In this document: positions 54,227 to 64,000 of the stretch, piece by piece
How positions within the stretch are numbered: the stretch's first letter is position 1
Layout: each line of letters starts with the position of its first letter
Assembly (NCBI GenBank): GCA_963693365.1
Contig: CAVNZM010000004.1
Location: 5,704,001-5,768,000 of the forward strand
Reading direction: 5' to 3'
Source of the DNA: Amoebidium appalachense
Taxonomy: Eukaryota > Ichthyosporea
DNA: 64,000 bases
The notes under the pieces: model-generated
Told to the model about the DNA's origin: nothing
The model's input: only the letters and a program-made list of their open reading frames with translations
The model's database searches: none
Program-made: the position numbers and the translations under genes

Positions 54227-54410
54227 AAAAGCTGAGTCCCACCTCAGTCACATTACATCTAACACCCCCTAAAAAGACATAGACTAATCAGTCTCCCAAA
54301 AAAAATTAAAATTAAATAAATTACGAAGAAAAATAATAAATTAATCTACACCATAAGCTTGATACCTACGGAGACACCTATGATAATAAATTAAATTCCT
54401 ACGACTACGT

Positions 54411-56201
54411 TCACACTCCTCCTCGGTCTCCTCCCCCCCCTCCCCCTCCCCCTGTGTGTCTACGTGTATTTGCATCACTCCCCCCCCCGGCCCCCTCCCC
54501 CGTCGACTTTTTCAAACCACGATTAAACTGAGGAATAACTCTCTTTGGCCTAGAGGGAGCACTAGGCAACTCCCTCTGCACTAATCTAGCCTCATAAGCA
54601 CGAATAGAAAACGGGCAATCCAAATGAAACTCAGGCAACCACTGATCTTCCTGATAACCTCCCTCAAAACGAATTAAATAATAATTTACCTTACCTTCCT
54701 TACCTTCAATAACCTTTTTATCCATAATTTTATCTACTGCAGCCTCTGATACATCCACCGACCCGTCATAGTCGGGGGTGAATGCATCTAACACTCGACG
54801 GCCCTCCGGCCGTTTAACCCTAAGGGCCCTATCATAATATTCCTTTATATCATCTACATTATAAAATCTAACATCACTCTCATTATCTAACCTCTGCACC
54901 TTATATTCCGTCGGACCTAACCTAGCCACTATTTTATATGGACCGATAAAAAGAGGCAACCATTTCTTACCATACTTACGAAGACCTTCACCTTCACCCT
55001 TACCTTCCTGCTCCTGCTTATATCTCTTTTTCCTAGTATGATCCCTAATTAAAACTAAAGTACCCTCGGCAAATTCACGTAACGGACGTGTGGACACGTC
55101 TGCACGTGTCTGTGCCTGCTGTGTACGGGCCAGAGCTGCATCACGTGCAGCCCGGGCCCGGGTTAGTAGCTGCTCCCGGAACTCAGTCCAGTGGGGATAA
55201 GTTAGTCGGTCAGCCCCCCCCATCGGCAAAAGTGCCGTATCTAACAAACTAATAGCCTCCTGCCCATAGACCAAATAAAACGGAGAAAAACCAGTCACAG
55301 CATGAGGGGTAGAATTATATGAATGAGCAATAAACCTAGACATATGATCCCAATCATTAGCCTCCACATCCACCATTTTGCCAAAGGACTTCTGAAACAC
55401 TGCATGCACACGTTCAGAGATGGCATTTGCTTGAGGGTGATATGCAGACGTAGTGATATGAGCTACCCTTAAAATTTTACACACCTCCGACACCAACTGA
55501 TTTAAAAACACACGACTCCTATCCGTTAACAAAACACGAGGACAACCAAACCTAAGACAAATTTCATCCACAAAAATACGAGCAAACAAAACGGCATTAG
55601 CAGTGGGGAGAGGAAAAACTTCAACCCAACGAGTGGCCACATCGGTGACGGTAACAAGAACAGTGTTACCCTCAACCGTAGAATTAAAAGGACCGACCAC
55701 ATCCACTGCTACCCTTTCAAACATACGAACATTAAAATCCCTAATAAACGACGGGCGGGAACGAGAGTGGGGACTCTCATTCCTTTCCTGACAATGCATG
55801 CATGACAACACATAATCCCTCACCTCCCTACTCATACCCGGCCAAAAATACGAACGATTAACACGAAGCAACGTCCTATTTACACCTAAATGACCAGCCA
55901 TGGGATGCTCATGCACCATATGCAAAACCTCATGCACAAGTGCCGTTGGGACCCAAACTCGGTGTCCGTCTGGCCCAGAACAATGATAAACTAAATCCTG
56001 CTCTACCTGACACATTTTTGCTAACTTAGCTACCTTAATCATCTGCCTTTTATTTTTAAATTTAATCGAATCAACCGGCCCCTTTAAATAATTCTTAACC
56101 AGACCAATCAACACATCATCCTCCTGAGCTAAGATCAAAGCCGTAGGTGCTAAGGCAGGGGCCGAGCCATGAGACTCGGTCCCGACCTCAGACACTGCCA
56201 A
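54411..56201 (-). CDS. Integrase with chromodomain, gypsy copy C (intact, 596 aa)
   Basis: Inserts the element's cDNA. Zinc-binding HHCC domain: His99, His104, Cys134 and Cys137 (HPMAGH..SCMHC). Catalytic core D-D-E: Asp167 (VAVDVVGP), Asp227 (LLTDRSR), Glu263 (ISERVH). A GPY/F-like module follows (KWLPLFIGPYKIVARLGPTEYKV, 412-434). Near the C-terminus about 490-528 forms a chromodomain (KIMDKKVIEGKEGKVNYYL, ..YQEDQWLPEFHL), which in chromoviruses directs integration to marked chromatin. The tail is Gly/Arg-rich from G-run DNA. The first Met is inside the pol polyprotein; the true N-terminus comes from processing. The frame is separated from RNase H by a C-run of uncertain length (56205-56350). 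Confidence 0.93.
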   Translation of the reverse strand: MAVSEVGTESHGSAPALAPTALILAQEDDVLIGLVKNYLKGPVDSIKFKNKRQMIKVAKLAKMCQVEQDLVYHCSGPDGHRVWVPTALVHEVLHMVHEHPMAGHLGVNRTLLRVNRSYFWPGMSREVRDYVLSCMHCQERNESPHSRSRPSFIRDFNVRMFERVAVDVVGPFNSTVEGNTVLVTVTDVATRWVEVFPLPTANAVLFARIFVDEICLRFGCPRVLLTDRSRVFLNQLVSEVCKILRVAHITTSAYHPQANAISERVHAVFQKSFGKMVDVEANDWDHMSRFIAHSYNSTPHAVTGFSPFYLVYGQEAISLLDTALLPMGGADRLTYPHWTEFREQLLTRARAARDAALARTQQAQTRADVSTRPLREFAEGTLVLIRDHTRKKRYKQEQEGKGEGEGLRKYGKKWLPLFIGPYKIVARLGPTEYKVQRLDNESDVRFYNVDDIKEYYDRALRVKRPEGRRVLDAFTPDYDGSVDVSEAAVDKIMDKKVIEGKEGKVNYYLIRFEGGYQEDQWLPEFHLDCPFSIRAYEARLVQRELPSAPSRPKRVIPQFNRGLKKSTGEGAGGGSDANTRRHTGGGGGGGGDRGGV

Positions 56202-56342
56202 ATACCTCCCCCCCCCCCTCCCCTACACTTATAAGCAAGCAACCCCGGAGCCCAAGAAGACACATCAACAGACACAGCATCTATTCCTTTCTGCTCACTC
56301 TCCCCCCCCTTCCCCCCCTCCCCCCCCCCCCCCCGTCTCTCA

Positions 56343-58200
56343 CTAGCCCCCCTCCCCCCCCCTCTCTTCTTCAAACAAAACATAAGCAGCACGAGAGAGA
56401 GCATCACAGTCAACCATTGTTTCACCCTTGGCATAAAACAATTTATAGGAGAACTCACCGAGAGCCGCGGCCCACTTCTGCATCCTCTCGTTGACCAGAC
56501 GAGTGGTGCCGGCCATGGCTAGGCAGGGCTTGTGGTCGGTGTAGACCTCGAACGACCTGCCTGCGAGTATGTACCTCCATGCCTGTGAGACGGCCCAAAA
56601 GATAGCATGGGACTCTCTCTCCGGATTGCTATATCTACGTTCACTTTTACTAAACGAACGACTAGCATAAGCAATCACTCTATCCTGCCCCTCCTGCACT
56701 TGATATAACACTGCCCCCTCAGCAACCTTACTTGCATCACACCGAACTTTAAACATCCCCCCCCGGCCGAAAAATCAGGATGAACAAGCATACTCGAAGA
56801 CTGCAAAGCTAACTTAAGCTTTTCGAAAGCAGAAATGGCATCAACATTCCAATCTATTCTATTCTTCTTCTCCCCTCCTGTCTGACTAGTTAACGGCAAA
56901 GCAAGCAAGTATAATCCTTAATATAACGACGAAGATAATTAGTTAAACCTAAAAATTGCCTTAGTTGAGTGACAGTCCGAGGACGGGGCCACTCAACTAT
57001 GGCCCGGATTTTCTCCGGATCAGGGGAAAGACCATTACTAGACATGATATGACCTAAAAACTTAACCTCCGGCACACCAATCACAGTCTTGCTACCGCTA
57101 ATACGAAGACCAGACTCACCCAAAGCTAAAAATACTTTTTCACAATTATTAACTAACTCCTCAAACGACCTACCTTTAATTAAAACATCATCCAAATAAG
57201 GGTGGCATACATCCAAATGAGGGTGGAGAATTTTATACATTACCCGGCACAACATAGCTGGAGAGGAGAGCAAACCCATCGGCACCACCTTGTACTGGAA
57301 CAGCTGGTCACCCAGTGCAAAGGCAGTCTTCTCCTTGCTGCTCTCCTCCAACCTTATCTGCCAAAAAGCTGCTTTTAAATCAAGTTTAGCAAAGTGAGTA
57401 TAGCCGTGCAGCTGTGAAAGCTGCTCGTCTATGTTAGGGAGAGGCCATTGGTCTGCCTTAGTGATCCGATTCAGAGCCCTGTAATCGTTCACTAGACGCC
57501 AAGACCCGTCGGGCTTCTTAACCAATAGCACCGGACTTCTCCACGGACTCGAACTATGCTCTACATGACCCTTTTTTAACATATCACTCACTATTATTAG
57601 CGCATCCGACAATTTATACTGCTCCATTCTATAGCTAGGCATCACTACCGGCCTATTATCACCTGTGTCGATCTGCATTTCAAACCCTTTAACGAAGCCT
57701 ACTTCGTTATCATCGGCCAGAAATGCAAACCGAGTCCTATCAAATAACTTAGCTAGCAATTTTTTCTGTTCTACCGTCCAATCCCCCTCCTTCATACCAA
57801 ACGGCAATACTAACTCCGGGTTACCCCCATCACAAGTGGATGCATCCTTATTCACCGGAGTGCCACTTAACATTTCACCTCCTGTATTACATCGGTGCTG
57901 CTCGGGGTGAGGTTGAGGTACCTCCGGATATAGGCGGTCACCCTTAGCACCCCCCCTCCCCCCGGCACACCAATGCCCCCGGGCAATTCCTGATGAGTTA
58001 GTGCATGTATGTGGGGGGCCAGGTCTGTGGCCACCCTGCCCCCCACGGTGTTGGTTAACCCGTCAGATCCACGGGTTAGACCAACACCCTCCCCCCCTGC
58101 CTGCACATTCTCACACCCGGGGTGACCCTCCTTCCTCTTGGGGGTCGGGGGAGTGGGACCGGTGCTGTCCCGGTCCCCCCCCCATCGTGTCGGGTGACAT
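56343..58200 (-). pseudogene. RT-RNase H of gypsy copy C (frameshifted)
   Basis: Same as the intact ORF of copy A but in three frames: linker/RT 56890-57873 (YLDD intact), then DYTCLLCR* where copy A reads DYSMLALPL, a short second frame, and RNase H 56343-56756 (RCDASKVAEG, YTDHKP, DCDALSR). The DYTCLLCR break is identical in copy B; the second break is in the CCCCCCGG run at 56757. Confidence 0.9.
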
Positions 58201-59640
58201 TTTGGTGGCTAACGTTAAATAAAGTTGTTCCCCCTCCTCCTGAGTCACCCTTCGAGCCGGCATCCTCCTTTTGGGTAATAAGAGAGACCTCTATACTACC
58301 AATCTCATTAGTGAAACTACCGACGGAAACACCTGACCTAATCACTATAGGCTCGATGCCCGGATTCACTAATTCTATTTCTATTGTCTTATCCGGCCAT
58401 ACCCTACTAAGGGTCCATTGGGCCACCTCCTGAAATGGGGTTTTCGGAGTAAAAACCCCTAAATCCCCTATCCTAACATGATTGCCGGCTCGGACACGTA
58501 CCGTTTGGCACTGGTAAGGCTCGATTACTACTTCAGCTACCGTTCTAGCACCAGACTGATAACCGTCGAGCCCATCATGGGTTTTAATTTTAACGCCGGA
58601 CTGCAATTCTAAAACATTCGTACGTTCAAACAAAGCATTCACATGTCTACGGAAAAATGGGGCTCCCAACAAAACACTTTGAGCTAAATCCTTAACCACA
58701 TAACAAGCAACATGCATAGCCTGGCCACCTATCTCACACGGCAACACACAAACACCTTCCACAGACATACTACTATTATTAGCACTACCTAAGGCTGTGC
58801 TAGAAGCATCTAAAATAGGAATTTCCCCCCGGCCTGATTAAAACGACGAATAAACGAAGCATGCACACAATTAACCTGAGCCCCTCCATCGAGCACAGCA
58901 ACAGCCTTCAACTTACCATCAGCTAACCATACGTCTATATAATGCCGGCTAAAACCAACTAAATCCTCCTCCAATTCAAGCAACACATCATCACTCACAC
59001 CCAATCCCTGCCCACGAAGACTCACACCCTCGATACCTACGTGCAACATACCTACCTGTGGTGCCTGCACGGGTGGGGTGGGGTGTGTATGTGATGTGGG
59101 TGGTGGTGGAGTGTGTGTGTGTGGTGTGTGTGTGGGTGGTGTGTGTGTGTTTGGTGTATGTGTGGGTGTGTGTGTGGGTGTAGGTGTGTCTGCAACCGTC
59201 GTATGTTGTTGTGGTGGTGTGTTTCTACGTGTCTGTGCCTTCCCCCCCCTTCCCCCTTTACTCGTGTGTGTCCCCCCCCCTCCCGGAAACAATGGCACAG
59301 AAACCCCCTCCGGTGTGGTTAGAATAAACACCGGGTTGGGACAAGAAACACTGAGACCATCCACTTGTGGCTGGGGAACCTCCCCCAACCACAAAACATT
59401 CACACCATTCATACCTTTGGTAGAGTCACCCCACAAACATTCATGCCATACCACCTCGACGCTGTCTTGAGGACCCACGACGATGCCCGGCTCCCACACG
59501 TATCGGGGCGGTGAGGGGGCAAAGGGAAGCTTAACCTGGGGTGGGGGAGGGTGAAGGTTCTCTGCAACCTGGGGGGGACCGATACTGTCCCCCCCCTCCC
59601 TCAGTGACCCCAGCTTCCCCCTCCCCCGGAACTCAATAGC
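58076..59640 (-). pseudogene. Protease region and linker of gypsy copy C
   Basis: Protease motif VAVLDGGAQVNCVHASFIRRF (about 58895-58850) at the end of the frame 58810-59841, continued after a C-run slip (58826) by 58076-58768 with SVLLGAPFFRRHVNALFE. As in copy A the active site reads Asp-Gly-Gly. N-terminal HTPTHTP linker. The slip is one C fewer than in copy A (TTCCCCCCGG versus TTCCCCCCCGG). Confidence 0.8.
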
Positions 59641-59825
59641 TCTTGTAACTACGGCAATATGCAGCAGAGTGCCCTTGCCGGCCACAAAAGTAACATGCAC
59701 CAAAGAAGGGGCCAGGGGGGACTTCAAAACCTTGGCGCAAAGCATAACCGGGAGCCCGGTCATGCTGGGGGGGCCCACCGTGTGCACCACGGCCCCCCCT
59801 TCCCCCCTGCCCCCCTCGGCCTCTC
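59633..59825 (-). CDS. Nucleocapsid zinc knuckle, +1 frame after gag (copy C)
   Basis: The frame 59633-60097 overlaps the gag end and reads RGGQGGRGGRGAHGGPPQHD.. then FGACYFCGRQGHSAAYCRSYKSY*. CYFCGRQGHSAAYC is a CX2CX4HX4C nucleocapsid knuckle. It lies one frame after gag, so it needs a frameshift to be made as part of Gag or Gag-Pol. Confidence 0.7.
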
Positions 59826-60968
59826 TCACCACCATTTCCACCCCCTCCCTCTACCCTGCCCACCACCACGAGCAAGATAAGGGGCAAACCTCTCGGTGAA
59901 CTGCTGCTGTTGTCCTCCACGTCCACCTCGGCCACGACCGCCGTGTCCACCCCGGTCGCCGCCACGGCCACCCCGGAAGCCGAAGCCCCCTCGGCCAGAA
60001 AAGACGGCCTGGGAGAGCTCGGCGACCTGCTTGACCAACATGGTGAGTGCATCTGGCTGTTCACCCTCTTTTTTCTCTTTTTCCCCCTTCTGTCCACTCT
60101 CCTTCTTTTTCTTGTCTACTTCCATCACCTCCTTTTTATCCCTCTTATTGAACTTCACCTCGTGCATGGCAAGCAAGTGACGTTTAACATGCAACACCAC
60201 CTCATCTACATCATCATGCTCCCCAAACATGCGTGCAGTGTCTGTGTTTACAGAGAGAGCCTTACGAGCAAACTCGAATTTTTCCCTATCACTCACGTCA
60301 CCAGCTAACTCGCAAAGGTCTTCAAAGACCCGATATTCTCTCTCAAAGAATGCACGAGCTCCTACGGGGGACATATCTAAAGTGGGAAAGGTATACTTCC
60401 ATTCTCTGAGCTGGGCCCGGAAGGTACGGCGCCGGTCGGCCGTCAGGTATCGGCCGACGAGCCGGGCCGTATACTCGAGCTCGTTTTCCGGCCGTGTGAA
60501 GGCCTCGAGCTCCCCGTCCACGTCGTCGGTGCTGTTCTCGTCCTCGTCGTCGGGGATGAACCGTGCGGCCAGACGTTTCTGGCCGAGTGTCCGGGACACC
60601 ATCTCGTCCCTCCCCTCGTCGTACTGCTGCTCGTATATACGAGCCGTCACCTGGGGGGCCTGCTCGGCCCGGTACGGGTGCTCCTCCATCAGGGTGCATA
60701 AGTCGGCCATTGTTTTGTGGTCGATGCACTGTTTGATCATTAAGCACGAGGCCGCCACAGTGGGGGCCTTCTTTGTGTCTAACACTAGTGTGGGTGTGTT
60801 AGCTAGGAGTGTCCTAAGCCACCTAGGTATTTCCGAGTCGTGTTTGAGTGTAAAACTGAAAGCTGTGGTCTGTCTAACGTCTAGTGTATGAACCTGTGGT
60901 ACCTGTGTGTGCAGGGAGCTATCCTCCGCTGCCAATGCGTAGAACATGTCTACGTTAAACTTAGCCAT
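59826..60968 (-). CDS. Gag of gypsy copy C (intact, 380 aa)
   Basis: MAKFNVDMFYALAAEDS from ATG 60968 to WKWW* at 59826, the same length as in copy A and differing at only a few residues (for example SPVGARAF versus SPVEARAF, ESGQKG versus ESGPKG). The frame is open further upstream to 61085 through the T-run leader, but the ATG at 60968 is the one conserved in copy A. Capsid-like helical middle, Lys-rich spacer (KRDKKEVMEVDKKKKES), RGG tail. Two intact gags in two copies suggest recent activity. Confidence 0.92.
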   Translation of the reverse strand: MAKFNVDMFYALAAEDSSLHTQVPQVHTLDVRQTTAFSFTLKHDSEIPRWLRTLLANTPTLVLDTKKAPTVAASCLMIKQCIDHKTMADLCTLMEEHPYRAEQAPQVTARIYEQQYDEGRDEMVSRTLGQKRLAARFIPDDEDENSTDDVDGELEAFTRPENELEYTARLVGRYLTADRRRTFRAQLREWKYTFPTLDMSPVGARAFFEREYRVFEDLCELAGDVSDREKFEFARKALSVNTDTARMFGEHDDVDEVVLHVKRHLLAMHEVKFNKRDKKEVMEVDKKKKESGQKGEKEKKEGEQPDALTMLVKQVAELSQAVFSGRGGFGFRGGRGGDRGGHGGRGRGGRGGQQQQFTERFAPYLARGGGQGRGRGWKWW

Positions 60969-61131
60969 TGTGTGGTGTGTGCCCGAACTCGTGTGGTTGT
61001 GTTTATGTTGTTGTTTTTTTTTTTTTTTTTTTTTTTTTTTTTCTGTGTGTTTGAGGTGTAGCAACAGCCCAGAAGGAACTGTCACCGCGTTACCCTAGCG
61101 CGAAAAACCGCACTAAAAGAAAGGTGTAGCT

Positions 61132-61764
61132 TGTCGTATCCTAATATATGTGTACTAGAGACGCGGCACTCTACTAAGTGTACACACACGAAAAGGAACG
61201 AACGTGTACAGAAAAACGGTAAAGTTTATTAAGACCAGGCTCCGACGGGCAAACTTAGATCCGCACGGATTGAGTCTAAGTTACGACTGAGGCCATCAAG
61301 GCCGTGCCCTACAAGATCATCATCACCTGGCCCCCTACGATGCCACATTCCATTAACATTCCGATCTACTTTTATCGTGCGCCTGCACGAGCTAAGTCGA
61401 TCTACTCAACTAATATATTTATCCAAGTCTCACCCCTCTCCCTTCCCCTAGTGGCACCGCAGAGTCTAATTCTACATTTCATACTATCTCCCTCCCCCCT
61501 CCCTCCCCCCTTTCCTCTGTCATCGAAATATATAAATACGTTTGGCAGCATACACTATCAGAACTTGCCAATATTTACAAAAGGGCTTCTGCCCGAACAA
61601 TCACATTCCTAAGTCCTCCTACGATCTATCCTACACACTAATTAGAATTCTATTGGTCGGCTGTCCCAGCTGACGTGGTCCTGCCCTGCGCCGGCAGGGC
61701 AAGATGATCGCAGCTGTTCAGCTATCTTGAGGCCTCGGTCTTGATCTTGATGATCTGTGGACCC

Positions 61765-61802
<38 letters not shown>

Positions 61803-61853
61803 ATCTCGATCGTAGACTTAGGCTAATCTGCTGAGACGGATTAGTATATGTCA
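61132..61853 (-). repeat. 5' LTR of gypsy copy C
   Basis: 722 bp, followed on the right by GAACC. Holds a C run of about 33 bases at 61768-61800. Confidence 0.94.
61225..61656 (-). promoter_or_regulatory. LTR promoter and polyadenylation signals
   Basis: In element sense: CCAAT (61656-61652), TATTTATATA (61538-61529) and AATAAA (61230-61225), in the order U3 box, TATA, poly(A) signal expected of an LTR. The same three occur in the LTRs of copies A and B. Confidence 0.65.
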
Positions 61854-61858
61854 GAACC
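61854..61858 (+). repeat. Target site duplication GAACC (right)
   Basis: Pairs with 53483-53487. Confidence 0.92.
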
Positions 61859-62167
61859 CAATCCACCTCTGGACGTGCCCCCACAATGGCCCCATGACCC
61901 CCAGTGGGCCTAGCAATTCATTGTGGAAGACACCATCCATCCCTTAAACCATTTGGTAACACAGTCCATAAACAGAGTCACCTCTAACTCGCCACCCATA
62001 TTCAGAGTCTGTTTTAATGCCTTTGCCGATTTTTCTCAATAAAAGTGCGCTCCATTGTTGGTTCTGATCAGTAAGGATGATGTTAGTACCGAAAAATCGA
62101 TTGTTCTGTTCATTTTTTTCCCATTCGCTCACTGCACACTCCGATGATTGCATATTTCATGTAGTGT

Positions 62168-62464
62168 TTAGGGCCCCGACTCGTATGCGACACGTACGTT
62201 ACGGCGTCGCAGGTGCATTTCGGGATACTTATTTAATCCTTTTTTCCTAATAAACCTCCATGCTTCTTTAACCATTACGGCCTTTTTAATTTTTGTATAC
62301 GATATATTTTTTCGCTGCCTTTCATGGGCATTAACATAATTTATTATGCATTGCAACCAGGCCTGGTGGCCTGCTAAATTCCGGATCTCAGCTTCAAAGG
62401 TCGGAGACGGGCCTTTTAAGTCTGCGTAATAATGACTCAGCACCCCTGCATGCCCTGTATCCAT
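62168..62464 (-). CDS. Hypothetical protein, 98 aa
   Basis: MDTGHAGVLSHYYADLKGPS.. to ..HLRRRNVRVAYESGP*. The composition is protein-like: a mixed first half (FEAEIRNLAGHQAWLQCIIN) and a strongly basic second half (RQRKNISYTKIKKAVMVKEAW). No family recognised. A second minus-strand frame just downstream (61944-62153) could be its continuation after a frame change. May be an exon or a relic of another mobile element. Confidence 0.3.
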   Translation of the reverse strand: MDTGHAGVLSHYYADLKGPSPTFEAEIRNLAGHQAWLQCIINYVNAHERQRKNISYTKIKKAVMVKEAWRFIRKKGLNKYPEMHLRRRNVRVAYESGP

Positions 62465-63546
62465 GAAGACACCTGAGAATAAAGTTTCCCCATTAACTTA
62501 TTCTAATACTTGTCCCCGTGACGGTCACTGGCAGACTCTCCCTCCTTTCCCCCCAGATAAAATTTGGTTGTGTTGGTGGTTGTGAAAGCTAGTAGTCACA
62601 CTTCACTCACGTACAGGCGTACGACTGAGGAGTGTGCACGTGATCTACTGTGCAAACCAAATCATGCCACTGGTGGTGCGCTTTGGACCAATCCATAGCC
62701 AGATTATTACCAGGTCACAGCCATGATTTCCGTGTAGCCAATAGGAGATGGTGACAATCCCGGAATGGCCACACCAGTCATCAAATACGACGTGTGTTCC
62801 TGTTACTTGCCATATATAGTAAGTCTTTCCGAATTCAAGGCTTCACATTGCTTTGGCGAGTGAATATAGATGCATTCGAGAGAGGCTGACTGGATCTCTA
62901 TGGAAATGAATTCGGCATGCCTTACTGCATGAAAGAAAGCTGTGCCAAAGACTCAAGCTAATGTTCAGCCACAGTGTATCCGTCTATGTTAGACCCCGGT
63001 TCACTTCCCCCCTCCGAGTCCTGTGCCTATGTGTACCTGCAATATCGCTCCCAGGAATGAGCCAAAAGTTTTGCGGTTCAGGTTGAGTATCATTGAATCT
63101 TATCGGGCCGGGTATGGTCCGGTTATGTAAGTCTAGCACAAGGTCGGTCAGTCACCGGTCATGCAAGTCCCGAATGGGGTCGGTTGCCGGGCTGACCAAC
63201 AATATGCAAAACCTCCGGAGTTCTTCATATGTGACTCGAACATTTGTACGGTCTGCGGTTACAGGCATCATACCCGCAGCCTGTTTCTCATGATGCCCCT
63301 GTGTCTAGTGTGTTTATGTGCGTGCGTACGTGTGCGCGTATGTGTACTAGGATGTGTGTGTACGTACGTGGCTGTGTGTGTATGTTATGTGTGTGTGCGC
63401 TCGCCGCGCAAGTTGCCATAGAGGCCCAAATATGAGCAAGAAAAGGAATGTACGGTAGCAGTTTATACAGGCGCTATGTAGGGAAATCTATCAGGGGACT
63501 CCATGCGCTTTTGGCATATTTTTGATGTTGCTCAGGCTTTTGTTTC

Positions 63547-63861
63547 ATGTTTACATGGGTTTACGTGACACATGGATTTGATGACATTTATGTCCCTTGT
63601 GTAAGTAACCCCACTGGACCATCCAGGTATTATCTTAATCATAATATATCCCGAAACAACTATGGGCAAGATCTTCCTACGGTTGTCCCTCGCTTAATCA
63701 TACACCTCGGACCTGGCCCCGAAGTGTATTACACGCGAGGCGTATTGATAAGCGAACGTGATAGTGTTATTAGTAAGTTACCATATATGTTGTCACACCT
63801 ATATCATTGTATAGATGCACACAAAAGGAACTCTAGCTGTCCACCCTATACCACTGCGTAG
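63547..63861 (+). CDS. Hypothetical protein, 104 aa
   Basis: MFTWVYVTHGFDDIYVPCVS.. to ..CPPYTTA*. Includes YYTRGVLISERDSVISKLPY. No domain or signal recognised and no clear splice context; may be a chance ORF. Confidence 0.2.
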   Translation: MFTWVYVTHGFDDIYVPCVSNPTGPSRYYLNHNISRNNYGQDLPTVVPRLIIHLGPGPEVYYTRGVLISERDSVISKLPYMLSHLYHCIDAHKRNSSCPPYTTA

Positions 63862-64000
63862 AGCGGGCAATTATCAATACGTGAATGTATCAACAGGGTG
63901 GTGTCAGGATGATTCAACTTGAAGTGGCATAATGCGTGAGGGGCCCCGACAGCGTACCAGACTCTTGGAGCTATGACCACGTGGTAACACACGAAAGATA

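Larger units (their letters stand above)
53488..61853 (-). mobile_element. Ty3/gypsy chromovirus copy C (full length)
   Basis: 8.37 kb with LTRs 53488-54206 and 61132-61853 that differ at one or two bases plus C-run length, and a 5-bp duplication GAACC. Minus-strand order gag, NC, PR, RT, RNase H, IN, chromodomain. A recent insertion. gag and IN are open; RT/RNase H and PR have frame breaks. Confidence 0.95.
61859..64000. other. Flanking unique DNA
   Basis: Outside all recognised elements. Contains a GT/CGTACG-rich stretch (63300-63410) and two weak ORFs listed separately; otherwise nothing recognised. Confidence 0.4.

Overview
This window is a eukaryotic, intergenic or heterochromatin-like region made almost entirely of nested transposable elements and tandem repeats. 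I see no confident host housekeeping gene, rRNA or tRNA. Introns are GT-AG, LTRs carry TATA, CCAAT and AATAAA signals, and long C/G and CA tracts are common. An algal or protist genome is plausible (tyrosine-recombinase retroelements, a LINE, chromoviruses and a CACTA-like DNA transposon together), but the species cannot be fixed from sequence alone.

1-24.5 kb: a DIRS/PAT-type (tyrosine-recombinase, YR) retrotransposon family nested in itself and in a LINE. Two near-complete copies show the split direct repeat layout A1-gag-RT/RNaseH-YR-B1-A2-B2: 7783-13353 (minus; YR reading frame intact) and 18466-24446 (plus; gag intact, pol frameshifted). Many short units made only of A+B (about 690 bp), or of pieces of them, sit inside DIRS gag, DIRS YR and the LINE. 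They join target DNA with no more than 2-4 ambiguous bases (AA/AAT), as expected of YR integration. One minus-strand LINE (endonuclease, RT, C-terminal CCHC-like motif) is cut into four segments between 24540 and 14304 by three DIRS-family insertions.

24.6-50.7 kb: a plus-strand Ty3/gypsy chromovirus (copy B) is split at a TA dinucleotide by a 21-kb insertion, 24848-45866. The insertion is flanked by a TA duplication and perfect 14-bp terminal inverted repeats. I interpret it as a large DNA transposon of CACTA-like type. It holds minus-strand coding pieces that resemble the C-terminal end of CACTA/Plavaka-like transposases (35700-37478), a plus-strand three-exon gene of unknown function (42993-44440), three tandem arrays (360-bp higher-order, 188-bp and 183-bp units), huge CA and G tracts, and a younger gypsy copy (A, 25023-33043).

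50.7-61.9 kb: a diverged gypsy fragment (D), about 2 kb of unassigned DNA, then a full-length gypsy copy (C, 53488-61853) with near-identical LTRs and a 5-bp target duplication GAACC. 61.9-64 kb is low-information DNA with two weak hypothetical ORFs.

The order of events can be read from the nesting: the LINE is older than the DIRS insertions in it; gypsy B is older than the TIR element in it, which is older than gypsy A inside that; gypsy D is older than gypsy B. Many frame breaks fall in C/G homopolymers and could be either real decay or sequencing error.
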